64,000 nucleotides of DNA from Selaginella tamariscina (taxonomy: Eukaryota; Streptophyta; Lycopodiopsida; Selaginellales; Selaginellaceae), in contig PUQB01000560.1 of NCBI GenBank assembly GCA_003024785.1, positions 102,076 through 166,075 on the forward strand, written 5' to 3'. This document shows positions 1-11,072 of the stretch, one piece after another (position 1 is the first letter of the stretch; each line of letters starts with the position of its first letter). The translations under genes and the position numbers were made by a program. The notes beneath the pieces are model-generated. The model was not told where the DNA came from and ran no database searches. It saw only the letters and a program-made list of their open reading frames with translations.

Positions 1-2126
1 TCAACTTCAAACCAACTTCCCGCAGCCGATCCAAAACCTTACGTACATCACCGACATGCTCTCCCACGTTCCATCCGAATGGATCAAAACATCATCGATG
101 AAATCGGCAGTCACCTCCGGCATGTCGCAAAGAACCTCGTCCATCATACGTTGGAAAGTTGCTGGAGCATTGCTCAAACCGAAAGGCATCACCAAGAACT
201 CGTACAGGCCAAATGGTGTCCGAAAAGCAGTCTTGGGAATGTCCATGTCAGCCATCGGAACTTGCCAATATCCAGATGCGAGATCTAACTTGGTGAACCA
301 ACGGCTCCGCCCCATCGATCCAAAAGGTCTGCAGTATGAGGAAGTGGGTACACATCTGAGACGGTTACCTCATTTAATGGGCGATAGTCAATGCAGAATC
401 GAACGCTCCCATCAGGCTTCGTCACAAGGTGAGGTTCGCACGCCCAAGGACTTCGAGATTTCGGATAACACCCTTCTCCAACATCTCTTTGACATTCGCT
501 CGTAAGATCTTGAGCTCCTTTGTGATCGACGCCGAACAGGTACCTTGATTGGCCTAGCATCTCCAGTTGGAATAGGGTGGCGTGTCGCAATCTTGGCCCC
601 AGATGACAAGTCGAAGTTGAAAAGATCAGCATACTCCTTCTTGAGTTGATCAACAACTACAGCACGACGATCATCTGATGGATCCAGAGAAGGAAAGGAA
701 GAGCATGAAGGAAAATGGTTGGAAAAGGGGTGAGACAAAAGTGATGGAAGCAGAGGTGGAAGTAGATGGACGAAGTGGAATAGAAGTAAGAGGAATGGAA
801 AAAACGAGGGAGAGTCAAACAAGGGGGAGACTTTTCAAAGTCACACTTGGCATGATTGCGAGTTAACCAATCCATACCAAGAATAAGGTGAAAAGCTTGA
901 CTCGGCACCACCCGCAAAGATTGAAGCTCGAGCTCACGATCATCCACACGAACAACAATGTCCACTTCATCTCGCGAACAAGCATGAGTATGTCCGTTGC
1001 CGTACAGAATGAAGACTGGTTCTTCCGCACGACGCAAATGAAGGCTACAACGTGTAGCAACAGATTGAGAAACAGAGGACAAACTTGAACCTGTATCCAC
1101 CAATACTGAAAGGAAAACAGGACGTGGCGTGTGATTAAAACGAGCTTGAAAAGTAAAAACCGGATGATTTGGTGCCGAGTGAACCCCTTGATGATACTCC
1201 CGAAAGAAAGACGGAGGGGTCACTAATTTATTCGCACGAGGACCCTCCTCTACTCGTGCGATTCGTCGTTTCCCGGAAGATCCACTGCATCACAACCTTC
1301 CACTGCAGCAGCACCAATCGGACGTTGTTGACGCCATGGCCTCCATCCTGGAAATGGGGGACGCCAATCGGGAAACCGTTGACAGCGCCGATACGTGTGT
1401 CCAACCTCATCACACGCCCACAACCTCCATCGGAGCAGGTCCATCCCGAACATGAAGTGGAACGAGAGCACGTGAAGGCGCAAGTGGGAGAGGTGACGAC
1501 TCATATCGTTGTGCCAGCCTCAAAGCATCATCAAGAGTCACTGGAGCTAGTGCATGCACAAGCCCCACAAGGTCTTGACGAAGTGCTGGCCACAACATAC
1601 CTAACTTGATGCGTTCTGACATGTTAGGTTCTGCATGCAGCAAAAGGCTTCGAAAGCGAACACCAAACTGCATCACCGACTCAGATGGCTCCTGACGAAT
1701 ACGATGCAACTGCTGACAAGCATCATCACAGTCGTCCGCATGCCCAAATGCACGTTTGAAGATCTCTGGAAGAATATTCCAATCTCCACGAGTTGCAACG
1801 TCAGACCATTGTACCACTACAACGCCGTCCCTTGAAGACAAGTAGGAAACTCGCGCAAACACTGAGCACCGTCCCACGAATGATATGTGGCAACCACAAT
1901 GAAGTGGTCAAACCAATGTACACATCATCTCCATAATTTCCGTGAAAGAAATCCGGCCGGACACAGGGTTTGCAACATGAGTAGGAGGAGTACCCTGGAC
2001 TGCCATCAACTGAGAATGATTGTTCAGTTGCACACGCATGGCATCCAACAATTGCATGAGTAACTGCTCCACAGACAAGGGATTTGCCTGTTGTGGATTC
2101 ATGGACGAAAAAGAGACAAAATCCAC
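1..2126 (-). mobile_element. Ty3/Gypsy LTR retrotransposon, gag to reverse transcriptase (cut by window edge)
   Basis: Read on the minus strand from right to left the order is gag (about 2126-1410), aspartic protease (about 1223-657) and reverse transcriptase (about 656 to beyond base 1). Gag contains a capsid-like stretch with RAFGHADDCDDACQQLHRI. The protease shows the LVDTGSSLSSVS active-site motif. The RT shows CEPHLVTKPDGSVRFCIDY, WFTKLDLASGYWQV, FLVMPFGLSNAPATFQ and the metal-binding box FIDDVL, a usual plant Gypsy variant of YVDD. The gag-PR-RT order is typical of Metaviridae; RNase H and integrase would lie left of the window. The frame breaks between the DYRPLN and WFTKLD blocks of RT and again after the protease, so the copy is probably inactive. 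Its gag and protease resemble those of the element at 20.3-26.7 kb, so both belong to one family. The 5' LTR should lie to the right of 2126, but I could not delimit it. Confidence 0.9.
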
Positions 2127-3254
2127 AAGAAAAGAATAGATCTAGACAATGGAAAAGCTAGACCTAAGAAGACAAAGAAAATTAATAAAAAAACACAAAT
2201 CCGAGCACTCCGTAGGGACAATTAGAGGTGCCCCTCACCTCCACCAATGTGAGAGCTCGGAATATAGAAATGTATATATCCATTAGTTCAAAAACCCTAA
2301 CTTATATACAAGAGCGAGTGGTCCAGATTGAATCCAATCTGACGGCTATCAAAATCCACTACGCTAATAATAGTATGTGCACATGCAGCCGTACACGTGG
2401 ATCTTACAGGATTAATATTTATAATATTTAAAATCTGCATATGTGACATATATTTAAATCTTAATTAATATATTTCCATTCAAGACATTATACATATATA
2501 ATCTAATGAGTTAGGATTAATATTGAATCCACATGTGAGCTGAACACTTAAATTTTATTTTATATATTCTTATATTTGGAATTTATTAAACACTCTTGTT
2601 CATAGTGAATAATCGATTTGATTTTTATTATAAATGTATTAAGGATGTTATACACTTGATTAATTATTTAAACACTCAATCACCTTCTTATATTATTCAT
2701 AAACTGACAATTTTGTGAAATGATTAAATTGAACAATTAAAAACATTATCTTTAAATATGTGAACTTCAAACGTACTAATTTAGATTGGTATTTATAATG
2801 TTTGAAGTTTATATATATGACATAAATACATATATAATGAATTGAGATTATCATTAAATTTACCACGTTTTGAAAATGTTAAGATGTGAGTTGGACATTA
2901 GATATTATCCTACCTCTTTTATGTAAAAAGTTTATTAAACATTTTGATTAAGCCTAGGTTTATTAATAACTTTCCTACAATATATAACATTAAATTTCAA
3001 TAGAGTAATATGATTGAATCTAAATTAATAATTAATTTACTCCACAAGTGATTAAGTCATTACCGAGTATTACTAAATATATTTGTTGTATACTCATGAG
3101 AAAGAGATTATTCATATTGTTTAGATGAAGCCATTTGTAATTAAAAATTACGTAAAAATTATAATTTTTACTTTTCACCCATCACCTTACACTTAATAAC
3201 ATGAATGGGGTGTAGACATAATTTTTGTTAAAAACCAAGAATTTGGGTTTAGCT
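2127..3254. other. AT-rich non-coding stretch beside the retrotransposon
   Basis: No convincing coding region. The first few hundred bases may be the untranslated leader and 5' LTR of the minus-strand Gypsy element, because they lie just upstream of its gag start. I could not find a clear tRNA primer-binding site or a second LTR copy to confirm this. Confidence 0.5.
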
Positions 3255-3860
3255 AATTTAGGTTATCAAGGTTATAAGAGGTGGTTCACATGTGCCCTCA
3301 CCCTCAAAATCTTTTTACCCTCACGAGGTCATATATGATATTTTACCCTCACCCTCGTGAGGGTCTCAAGGGCAAGATTCTAAATAAGTCTAGATTAATA
3401 AAATTCCCTCACCCTTACGAGGGTAAGAATATGCTTTTTCTTGTTATGTGTCTCATTGTGATAGGTTTAAATAAAGATTTTTAAAATATATTAATATAAA
3501 TAGTAAAGATTTTTATTTTATTTTATTTTATATTAAAAATATGATATAAATGAGAAACTTATAATTCTAATTTATATTTATTTTATTTTAAAAAAATAAA
3601 ATTTATTAAGTTTAAATAAAAACACGAGACTAAATAAGTCACATGTGACCCTCACCCTCCTGGACTCCTCTACTTGGACAACTTCAAGTTCGGGGTTCTT
3701 ATCCTTAGGTAGCTAAGGGCATGGAGTCCCAGGTCCATGTGCGAGCCATGGACTCGAATTCTGGGGCTCACGTCGTTTGGGCAACCAAGGATGCGGTGTC
3801 CGGGTTCCTATCCTTGGGCGGCACATGTGAACCGCCTCTACGACTGTAAAACCTAAGTTT
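3255..3860. repeat. Inverted-repeat element, MITE-like
   Basis: The left end contains AGGTGGTTCACATGTGCC near 3279-3296. The right end contains its near-perfect inverse, GGCACATGTGAACCGCCT, near 3820-3837. Weaker inverted similarity (TTAGGTT against AACCTAA) lies outside these arms. The interior is non-coding and carries several short palindromes of the ACCCTCGTGAGGGT type. Terminal inverted repeats around a ~600-bp non-coding core fit a non-autonomous DNA transposon. No clear target-site duplication was seen, so the superfamily is open. Confidence 0.5.
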
Positions 3861-4169
3861 TAAAAATATTAATAATTAATTAGTCTTTAATCTCAAGTGA
3901 ATAGGTGAATGTGAATTTCTTCATGGTTCTTTTCTTCTACCTGTAGCATTTGGCATTGAATTTACCAACTCACTTGCCTAATCCTTAAAATTGAGGGTGG
4001 CACAATGTCATAACTATAATGTAGAGTAACATGAGTTAAAAACATTATATATCCCCTAATACATTTTTAAAATATTGATTCAATGTGTTTACATATTATT
4101 CTTGTTACATCATGTGGTGTTAGGTTAACCTTTAATTTTAATTTTTGCTAAGGTAATGGGCTTCACTCT

Positions 4170-4910
4170 AGGTGCATGTTCCGTCTGAATAAATTAGTGA
4201 CCAAGACCTTTGTTATGGTTACCTTACCTATGCGGACTTCTGCTTAAATATTTGTCAACTCATAACAAGTATGTTCATGAGAGTGGGTGTCAAAGGTTAG
4301 ACCTTAAGGATTTGTTGGATGACTCAAATTGCTAAGTTTCCTTGTCACTTTTCTAACATGGGTAACCTATATTTTTATAGAGGTGCTTACTTGGTGACCA
4401 TGTAAGAACTAAGGAAGAATAGAGTAAAGTATACGCATGTGTGTATACGTTGTATAAAGTACGGAATTGACTTTAACACATAGTTCAGTGCAGATTCTTG
4501 TCCAAACAAATTGGTAGCCAAGGCCTTGCCTTGGCTGTGCCACACTAGGGACTAATGCTTAAACATTGTAAATAGGTACGTTCTTGAGAGTGGAAGGTTG
4601 TTTGATGACCCAAATTACTAAGTCTAGTTCCTTATTGGGCTTTATAAGAAAGTGAGTGGGTAACCTATATTCTCATAGAGGTGCTTACTTGGTGATTAGT
4701 TCGTACCAATTAAATAAGAAAGAACACAGTAAAGCATACGCGTGTGTTATACTTGCATAAAGTACACATGCATAGTGATATACGAGTGACGCCGAGTAAA
4801 GTATACGCATGTGTGTATACTTTGCATAAAGTACACATGTGGTGACTTGGAGTTGCGTGTGTGCCATGAGGTGAAGAGACATGCGTATATAATCAGGTTT
4901 GTGGAAATAA
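4170..4910. repeat. Degenerate ~300-bp tandem duplication with an LTR-like end
   Basis: Blocks near 4186-4445 and 4497-4745 share the order: AAATTnGTnnCCAAG..., then a run ending in GAGAGTGG, then TAACCTATATT, ATAGAGGTGCTTACTTGGTGA and a segment containing TATACGCATGTGTG. A third copy of the last segment follows at about 4796-4835. The piece at 4850-4905 (GCGTGTGTGCCATGAGG followed by a TATATAA-like box) resembles the plus-strand LTR at 20.3 kb. It is therefore probably an old rearranged LTR fragment. No coding capacity was recognised. Confidence 0.45.
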
Positions 4911-5168
4911 AAGATATCTCAAACTGTTATAATTATATCATCTTTCAATATAAAATATAAATATAGAACTTTATTTATTTAAACAATATATAATGATTGT
5001 GTAGTTCACTTTACTTTTATATAAAGCTCACGCTTGTTTGCTTATAGAGTAAAACATTAATATTTTATGAATTGCCCCATGTGCTTCTTTGATTTGGTGT
5101 GTGTAAGTTAATTAAAGTTCCATTTGCACACTCGCACGCTTGTAATCTGGTTTAGGTTAAGATCCTAG

Positions 5169-5186
5169 TGACGTCTCCTGACGTCA
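5169..5186 (+). promoter_or_regulatory. as-1-like pair of TGACG motifs upstream of the dirigent gene
   Basis: Two TGACG cores lie 10 bp apart (starting at 5169 and 5179), and the second forms the palindrome TGACGTCA. Paired TGACG motifs are the known binding site of TGA-class bZIP factors, which act in salicylate and stress responses. The site lies about 290 bp upstream of the dirigent start codon. A role here is inferred from position only. Confidence 0.4.
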
Positions 5187-5460
5187 GGTAAAAGTAAACA
5201 TTAAAAAGTCAAAAGTTTTACTAGTTTCCCTAGACATATCCCATTTCTGACTTTAATAAATAAAAGAATAATAACAATTTTATTTCTTTCACACTCAAAT
5301 ATTGACCCACTTAAAGAAGATGATAGAAGATGACCGCTCTGTTGTCCCCAGATGACTTACGCACACCGTTTTTCATACGGGTCATCAATAGATTTGACCG
5401 TCTGGAAAGTTTGTTACCCCTTATATATAAGTTTGCAGGGCATTGTGAAGTATAACAGAT

Positions 5461-5967
5461 ATGAAGATAGCCCAGTTTGCATGCGTGGTTGTTATCTCTC
5501 TCGTTTCCTTCGCTCCGGTTTGCTACTGCAGGCGGAATGCAGTGCAGAAGAAGTGCTTTTACTTGCACGACACGGTGGACTTCAAGAAGCCAGAGAGCGG
5601 CTCGGCAATGCTCGTTGCAGGGCCTCACAACAACGTGTCATACTGGAACAAGTTCGGTTCGGTGTTCGTGTTCGAGGATCCTCTAACAAGTGGTGCTTCC
5701 CCTCAGTCCAAGGAGATTGGGAAGGGACAGGGGATATACGCAACGAATTCCAAGAAAGACTTGAGCTTCTTCTTCAGCTTCACTGCTTTGTTTCCTGAGG
5801 GTTCCCTGAGCTTCCACGGGGAAGATACAGCCAGTTACGGTCCTGTGAGAGAGATTTCTGTCGTCGGCGGGACGGGAGGTATCGGTTTGCTAATGGTTAT
5901 GCACAGGTTAAGCCATCAAGTTTGCTCCTCCTTTCTCATCTATATTGTATGTGGAGGCTTTCTTTAA
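5461..5967 (+). CDS. Dirigent-like protein (copy 1)
   Basis: Dirigent proteins are secreted and steer stereoselective coupling of phenoxy radicals in lignan and lignin-like metabolism. The protein starts with a hydrophobic signal peptide (MKIAQFACVVVISLVSFAPV). The dirigent barrel signatures follow: FYLHDTVDF, SAMLVAGPHNN, GSVFVFEDPLT, EIGKGQGIYA, FFFSFTALFPEGSLSFHG and VREISVVGGTG. A TATA box (TTATATATAA, 5421-5430) lies about 35 bp upstream of the ATG, and the gene has no intron. After GGTG at about 5877 the frame changes. One extra base there would continue as YRFANGYAQ, the usual family sequence, so the annotated C-terminus after about residue 139 is suspect. Related copies lie at 28.9 and 30.0 kb on the other strand. 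The function is firm at family level; substrate unknown. Confidence 0.88.
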   Translation: MKIAQFACVVVISLVSFAPVCYCRRNAVQKKCFYLHDTVDFKKPESGSAMLVAGPHNNVSYWNKFGSVFVFEDPLTSGASPQSKEIGKGQGIYATNSKKDLSFFFSFTALFPEGSLSFHGEDTASYGPVREISVVGGTGGIGLLMVMHRLSHQVCSSFLIYIVCGGFL

Positions 5968-6459
5968 GCTCTCTTAGTGTCGGTTTGTTTTTGATTCTTT
6001 TCGATCGAATAAAACATTTTGTGAGTCACGAGGTGTGAAACGCATTTGTGTCTCTTCCTTATGTTGTTATTCTTCTCAATAGTTATTCTCCTCGTGTAAT
6101 TCAAATTCCTTGTTGACGTCAAACTAGATTTATCGTTTTCAATTAATGTGTGTGTGAAAAAGAGAGTCAAACCGTAATGTAATTTTATTTTCACACGGAA
6201 GGGAGTAATGTAATGTAACTTACGTATTTACCGTAGTTACGTTACAAAAGAACAAAAGAAGAAAGAGAAGAGAGAACATCAGGCAGTAAACTTCTTAATC
6301 ACATTTTTATTTATACTCTACTATTTATTAAACTTGAAAGTTAAAAGCTAATTAAATATATATTTACTTTAACAAATATTAGGTCATATTGAATATCTCG
6401 GTGGTTGGCACCTGTCGGTGCGACTACTTTAATATACTTTCCCGTGCATTTACTGTCGA

Positions 6460-6530
6460 CACGTGGTCCTACAACACGCAAAAAATCGTGTCACTATACA
6501 CTGTATGAAACACACGCACACAGACACGTG
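6460..6530 (+). promoter_or_regulatory. Pair of G-box/ABRE motifs upstream of the NRP1-like gene
   Basis: CACGTG occurs at 6460-6465 (in GACACGTGGTCC) and again at 6525-6530 (in GACACGTGTCC), 57-127 bp before the start codon at 6587. ACACGTGG/T is the classical ABA-responsive element bound by ABF/AREB bZIP factors. Two copies close together often confer ABA and drought response, which is inferred here. Confidence 0.5.
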
Positions 6531-6586
6531 TCCTTATACACTATACAAGCCCCATATCTTGTTTGTCCTAGTTGAAGTTTTTATTC

Positions 6587-7298
6587 ATGGATTTCTTCAA
6601 GCAGCAAGCATCTTCATTCCTGGAGCAGCAATCCCACAAGAAGGATGACGAATCTCGTCCATCCCATGATGAATCCCGTCCTTCCTATGGAGAACCCCGC
6701 CGTCCCATGATGAATCCCGTCCTTCCTATGGAGGAGAATCCCGCCCATCCCATGGTGAATCGCGTCCTTCATATGGAGAATCCCGCCCATCTTATGATGA
6801 ATCCCGTCCTTCCTATGGAGAATCCCGCCCATCTCATGATGAATCCCGTCCATCCCATGGAGAATCCCAGGGGTATTCCCGCCCAGTTGCGAAAAAAACA
6901 GAGGAGACACAGGATGAGCAGGATGCCCCAAGCTACCAAGAGCTGATGTCAAGTGCGACAGTGATTCTCAATGCCGCAAAGAGCCAATTCGGAGGCCAGA
7001 AGGAAGGTAATCATCCATATATTTAACTAGACAATGTAAGAATTGTGTGAATTGTGAAGGCGGGAAAGCCACGGAGATGGACAAGGAGAAGATTGCAGCA
7101 GCAGCCGAGGATGTTCTTCAAGCAGCAGAACGATATGGAAACTTCAAAGGCACACAGTTCGAAGGATATCTGAACAAAGCAGAGGAATATCTCCACAACT
7201 ACAAGGGTAAAGAAGGGGCGGATCATGTTAAGACGGGATCCAGGGAGGGGGCTCGTAACAGAGCACAAGAGGACGATGTGCCAAAGTCATACGATTAA
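6587..7298 (+). CDS. Nodulin-related protein 1-like protein with heptapeptide repeats (two exons)
   Basis: Exon 1 is 6587-7006 and exon 2 is 7060-7298, separated by a 53-bp GT-AG intron. The start MDFFKQQASSFLEQQ, the block SYQELMSSATVILNAAKSQF and the second half EKIAAAAEDVLQAAERYGNF...YLNKAEEYLHNY match the layout of Arabidopsis NRP1-type proteins, reported to act in heat and ABA responses. Between them lies an insert of about ten ESRPSYG/ESRPSHD heptads that I do not know from NRP1. One repeat unit near 6700 is 20 instead of 21 bases long (CGCCGTCCC, one C short). This throws exon 1 out of frame; with one more C it runs on in frame into exon 2. The C-terminus is basic and polar. I am fairly sure of the family; the molecular function is not established. 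Confidence 0.75.
6648..6868 (+). repeat. 21-bp coding minisatellite (ESRPSYG/ESRPSHD heptads)
   Basis: About ten units of the type GAATCCCGTCCTTCCTATGGA alternate between a SYG and a SHD ending. One unit is 24 bp (extra GGA) and one is 20 bp. The array lies inside exon 1 of the NRP1-like gene and makes a Ser/Arg/Pro/Tyr-rich, probably disordered segment. Confidence 0.85.
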
Positions 7299-8043
7299 TC
7301 ACTGATTATGGTATCTATGTATGACGTTGAACATTTTATTTACATGGTTTTTCTTAATTTAAAATGATTTATTATAATGGAATGTAATTTTATATGTTGT
7401 TATGCATCATCATGGGTTTTTAACATTTTTATTTAATTATTTCTATATATAATATATATATGATATATTTTTATTTTATTTAGTTAGAAAAGTGCTATAT
7501 ATATTTCTATTTAATTTCAAAAATATATATCATATATAGAAATAGATTGTGTTCAAATTTAATTAAGGTTTCACTGATTCAAATAGATATACTTTAAATA
7601 TTCATAAAAGAATATAAGTTTAAAAATATAATAAGTTTAATGTATATTATATTTTTAAATTATAATATAAGTAATTGAGAAGTACAATCTAAATTTTTTA
7701 AAGGTAAATAAAAAATCTTTGCATTTTATAACCGCCCTATCCCTAAAACAGAGGAGTGACACGTGTAGGAGAAAGCTCTGCTGCCCTAGACGAAGAACAC
7801 CAAATCAGGTGTTTATTACAATGTGATTTGAGGTAAATCTAGTATTAATAAAACAAAATGAGAAAAAAAAAACACAAATATATACATATATTAGATAATA
7901 TATTTTAAGTCTAATTTTTTTAATAATTTTCTTGTTTACTTGAGAATTCTGTATGTAATGTCCTCTAAGATAGTGAGTTTAAGGAATTTCAATGTATAGA
8001 TGGTTTAACTAAGCTACATTCATCAATATTATATACTTTATAA

Positions 8044-8079
<36 letters not shown>

Positions 8080-8177
8080 CCCACACCCACACATATACAT
8101 ATATATAACAGACATACATACTAATATATAAATCATCAGAAAGGATGCTTAGAATTTAGAGAGCTTAAGGCAATCTA
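7299..8177. other. Intergenic AT-rich spacer
   Basis: No coding region seen. It holds the 3' flank of the NRP1-like gene, A/T runs, and a (CT)n-(TA)n tract at about 8044-8080 that precedes the coiled-coil gene. Confidence 0.6.
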
Positions 8178-11032
8178 ATGGAGAAAAGGTCGCTACCATT
8201 GAACTTCTACTGCCGGAGTGCCAGGTTACTACTAAAGAAGGCCACATTCTCAAGAAAGTCGAACCTTCTCGCTGATGAACTCCGACATTTGAAGAAGTTC
8301 AGCACGCTCGCATTCTCAGTAATACCATCCCACCCAGAGTACGAGGATGAGAAGAGCCGAAAGCTTGCTGAAGATTTGGAGGTCTGCATGGATGATGTGA
8401 GAGAGAGAATTGAAGAGCTCGAAGAAGAACTCTGTTCAACTTCAACTGTAGGTACGCACACAATTAAACACATATGTGTGTATATGTGCGTGTGTGTGTG
8501 CGATAATATATAGTTGTGTGATAGTTTGTAGAAGATCTTCTTCATTGAGTGTTTCAAAGAATGTGAGGCATGTACCGAAGAAGCAGCTTATATGGGAGAA
8601 GTTTGCGAGGAAACTCTACGACGCTACTACGTGGTCACCATGTTTTCATCAAGAGCTAACAAGCTAAAAAAATCGGTACCTCCATTGACGGGTAACTTTT
8701 GCATTATATAAGTTTTATTATATATATAACGTGGAGTTTATATAATATATATACATTTATTTTATGTTTTATCCAGGATTAGCACACCTTCTATATCTGA
8801 ACTTGGATATCACGAGGATGAAGGACAAAAAGAGGAAGAAAATACGCGTCAGGTCGAGCTAGCGGACTCCGAGTCTATGGCGTCCGAGAGTACAACGAGA
8901 ACCCAACTCATGCAACAAATAGCCGAAGCAACGAATTTGAATATGGAAGGCAAGCTGCTCAACATACAGACAATAGTAATGGACCTCAGAGATTCCGTAG
9001 AATCCTTACGAACACGAATTGAGGACGAAGGTATAATACACACACATACACAAACAATGCACATATTCTTAATACTTAACAGGTAAAAGTGGCGTGGACG
9101 TGCTGAGAGTCTAGAGAGGAAGTTTAAAGTTTTAAAGGATGAGACAGAAAATGAGTTCTCTGGACTTAAACGCGGGATTGAGAGAAATTTGAGAAAGATA
9201 ATTATATTAAGGAAGAGGAACATAGGAAGGAGAGCACGGAGGAATCAAAGCCCTTCTGTCAAAGGTTATATATGTGTGTGTGTGTGTGTGTGTAACACAT
9301 GCTACATATGCAATATATTTGCTCATGTAAACATCACGCCCGCACACACTAACAAGCTTTTTCAGATGTGGAGGAGTTTAAGAGCCAAGTAAATGATTTA
9401 TATGATTCAAACACAGAATGATTTTCAAGAAAAATTCTTGGAATCTTTGAGTGAAGTACGTACGGACGTGAAGAAGGATATCAACAAACTTGGAGATTGG
9501 GTTATCAAAAGACGTGGACAATCTTCGTCAAGAGATGGCCTCTCGTTATGAGTCTCTCATGATCGACATTGGTATGGGAAGGTACTCTTAAACGCATATA
9601 TACACACACAGACACACACATATATATGTATGGAGATGCATATAGTATACATGTATATGTATTATAACGTGCAATTATAACAGGATAGACGAGCAGCAGC
9701 AAATAAACAATATAATGAAACAGAGGAGTTTATCCAGTCAAAGGGCGTCACCTAGTGGTGATGTTAGTACGGAAGTGGAGGGTTTACGGAAGGATGTACA
9801 GTCGCTTCATAAGGATTTTGACAGGCTTAGCGAGGAACACAAGTTGGAAAGAGCTCAAGTCAGGAAACAATTGCAGACTTTCAAGCAGGAGGCTATGGTG
9901 AGTGATCTATACAAATTGTAAGACATACACATGCACACACGTCTATGTATATATGTATGTTATACAATTTTAGGAAACGAGAGTGGACACGGAAGTTTGG
10001 ATTAAAGACTGTGAGCTACAAGTTAAAGAAGCTAGGCTGATTTAATTGAGCTTAAAGGCGAACAAGAAGAGCTTAAAGTCGACGTAGAAGTACTCAAGAA
10101 GTTAAACTCCGAAAAACGGAGATCAACTCCGGACATAGAAGAAGCAAAACCTCCATCTGAAGGTAAACAAACTGTTACTATATGATATGAGCTCTCTCTC
10201 TCACACCACACGCGCGCGCACGCGCACGCAGACGGACACACTCATTCATATGACATACATGTGATAGACTGTATAAAAAATGCGTAAGTTAATGTATATA
10301 TATTATTAGTTTCAGGTAACACGTTCCCATTGGAGTTTGCAAGCAATCTTCTAATGGTGGAGAGAGTGGAGAAGTTCTCTAAACTCTACACAGGCTGTCT
10401 AGACGATCTCCGAACAAGAGTTTGCAATCTGGAAGCAGCTCAAAAACAGTCAGATGCATCAAGTTTAATCGAGACGGTTGAAAAGGAGAGATCCCTTGCG
10501 TCTAATGCAGCCACGGATGCACTTGCTGCTGCTTCCAAGACTAAGAAATGCTCCATGAAGCATTCGCCACATTCGTGTCACAGGTTGTGTGTGTGTGTTC
10601 TTGCGTGCTTGTCTGTGTGTGTGTACATGAATAGCTTACACACACACAATTAGATATTCTTTTGCAGATATTCGACAAGGATGTGTGTACTCCAGTGGAC
10701 AGCTTACATAAAGAGCCAGAAAAGAAGAACTTAAAGAGCACTGTGCAGAGGTTAAACCGTCAAATGAAGGAAATATACGAAAGGCTAACACGAAAAAGGA
10801 AGTTAAGTCCTGGAAGGCTTAAGCAGCATGGTAATGAGATCATTGTTGCGACTATCACGGGCATTGACAACAGGATTAAGGCTGGGGCAGGGGTATTAAG
10901 CCAGTTTAGTGAAAAGATTAACAGGCTTGAGACTGCTGAAGCTAGATTAAGCCGTCAAGTGGATGAAGTCCGTAAAGGGAACCTTGCATTGAAGAAGTCT
11001 GCTCACTTTTGGTTGCCAAGGTATTGTAATCA

Positions 11033-11072
<40 letters not shown>

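Noticed and set aside
2127-2260. Primer-binding site of the left Gypsy element (a TGGTGG-type string on the minus strand near 2235-2247)
   Set aside because: It does not match the common plant tRNA-Met site and no LTR boundary could be confirmed next to it.
8040-8100. Direct repeats as a CRISPR-like array (also at 34280, 55870 and other places)
   Set aside because: These are simple dinucleotide microsatellites in a plant nuclear genome, with no repeat-spacer structure.
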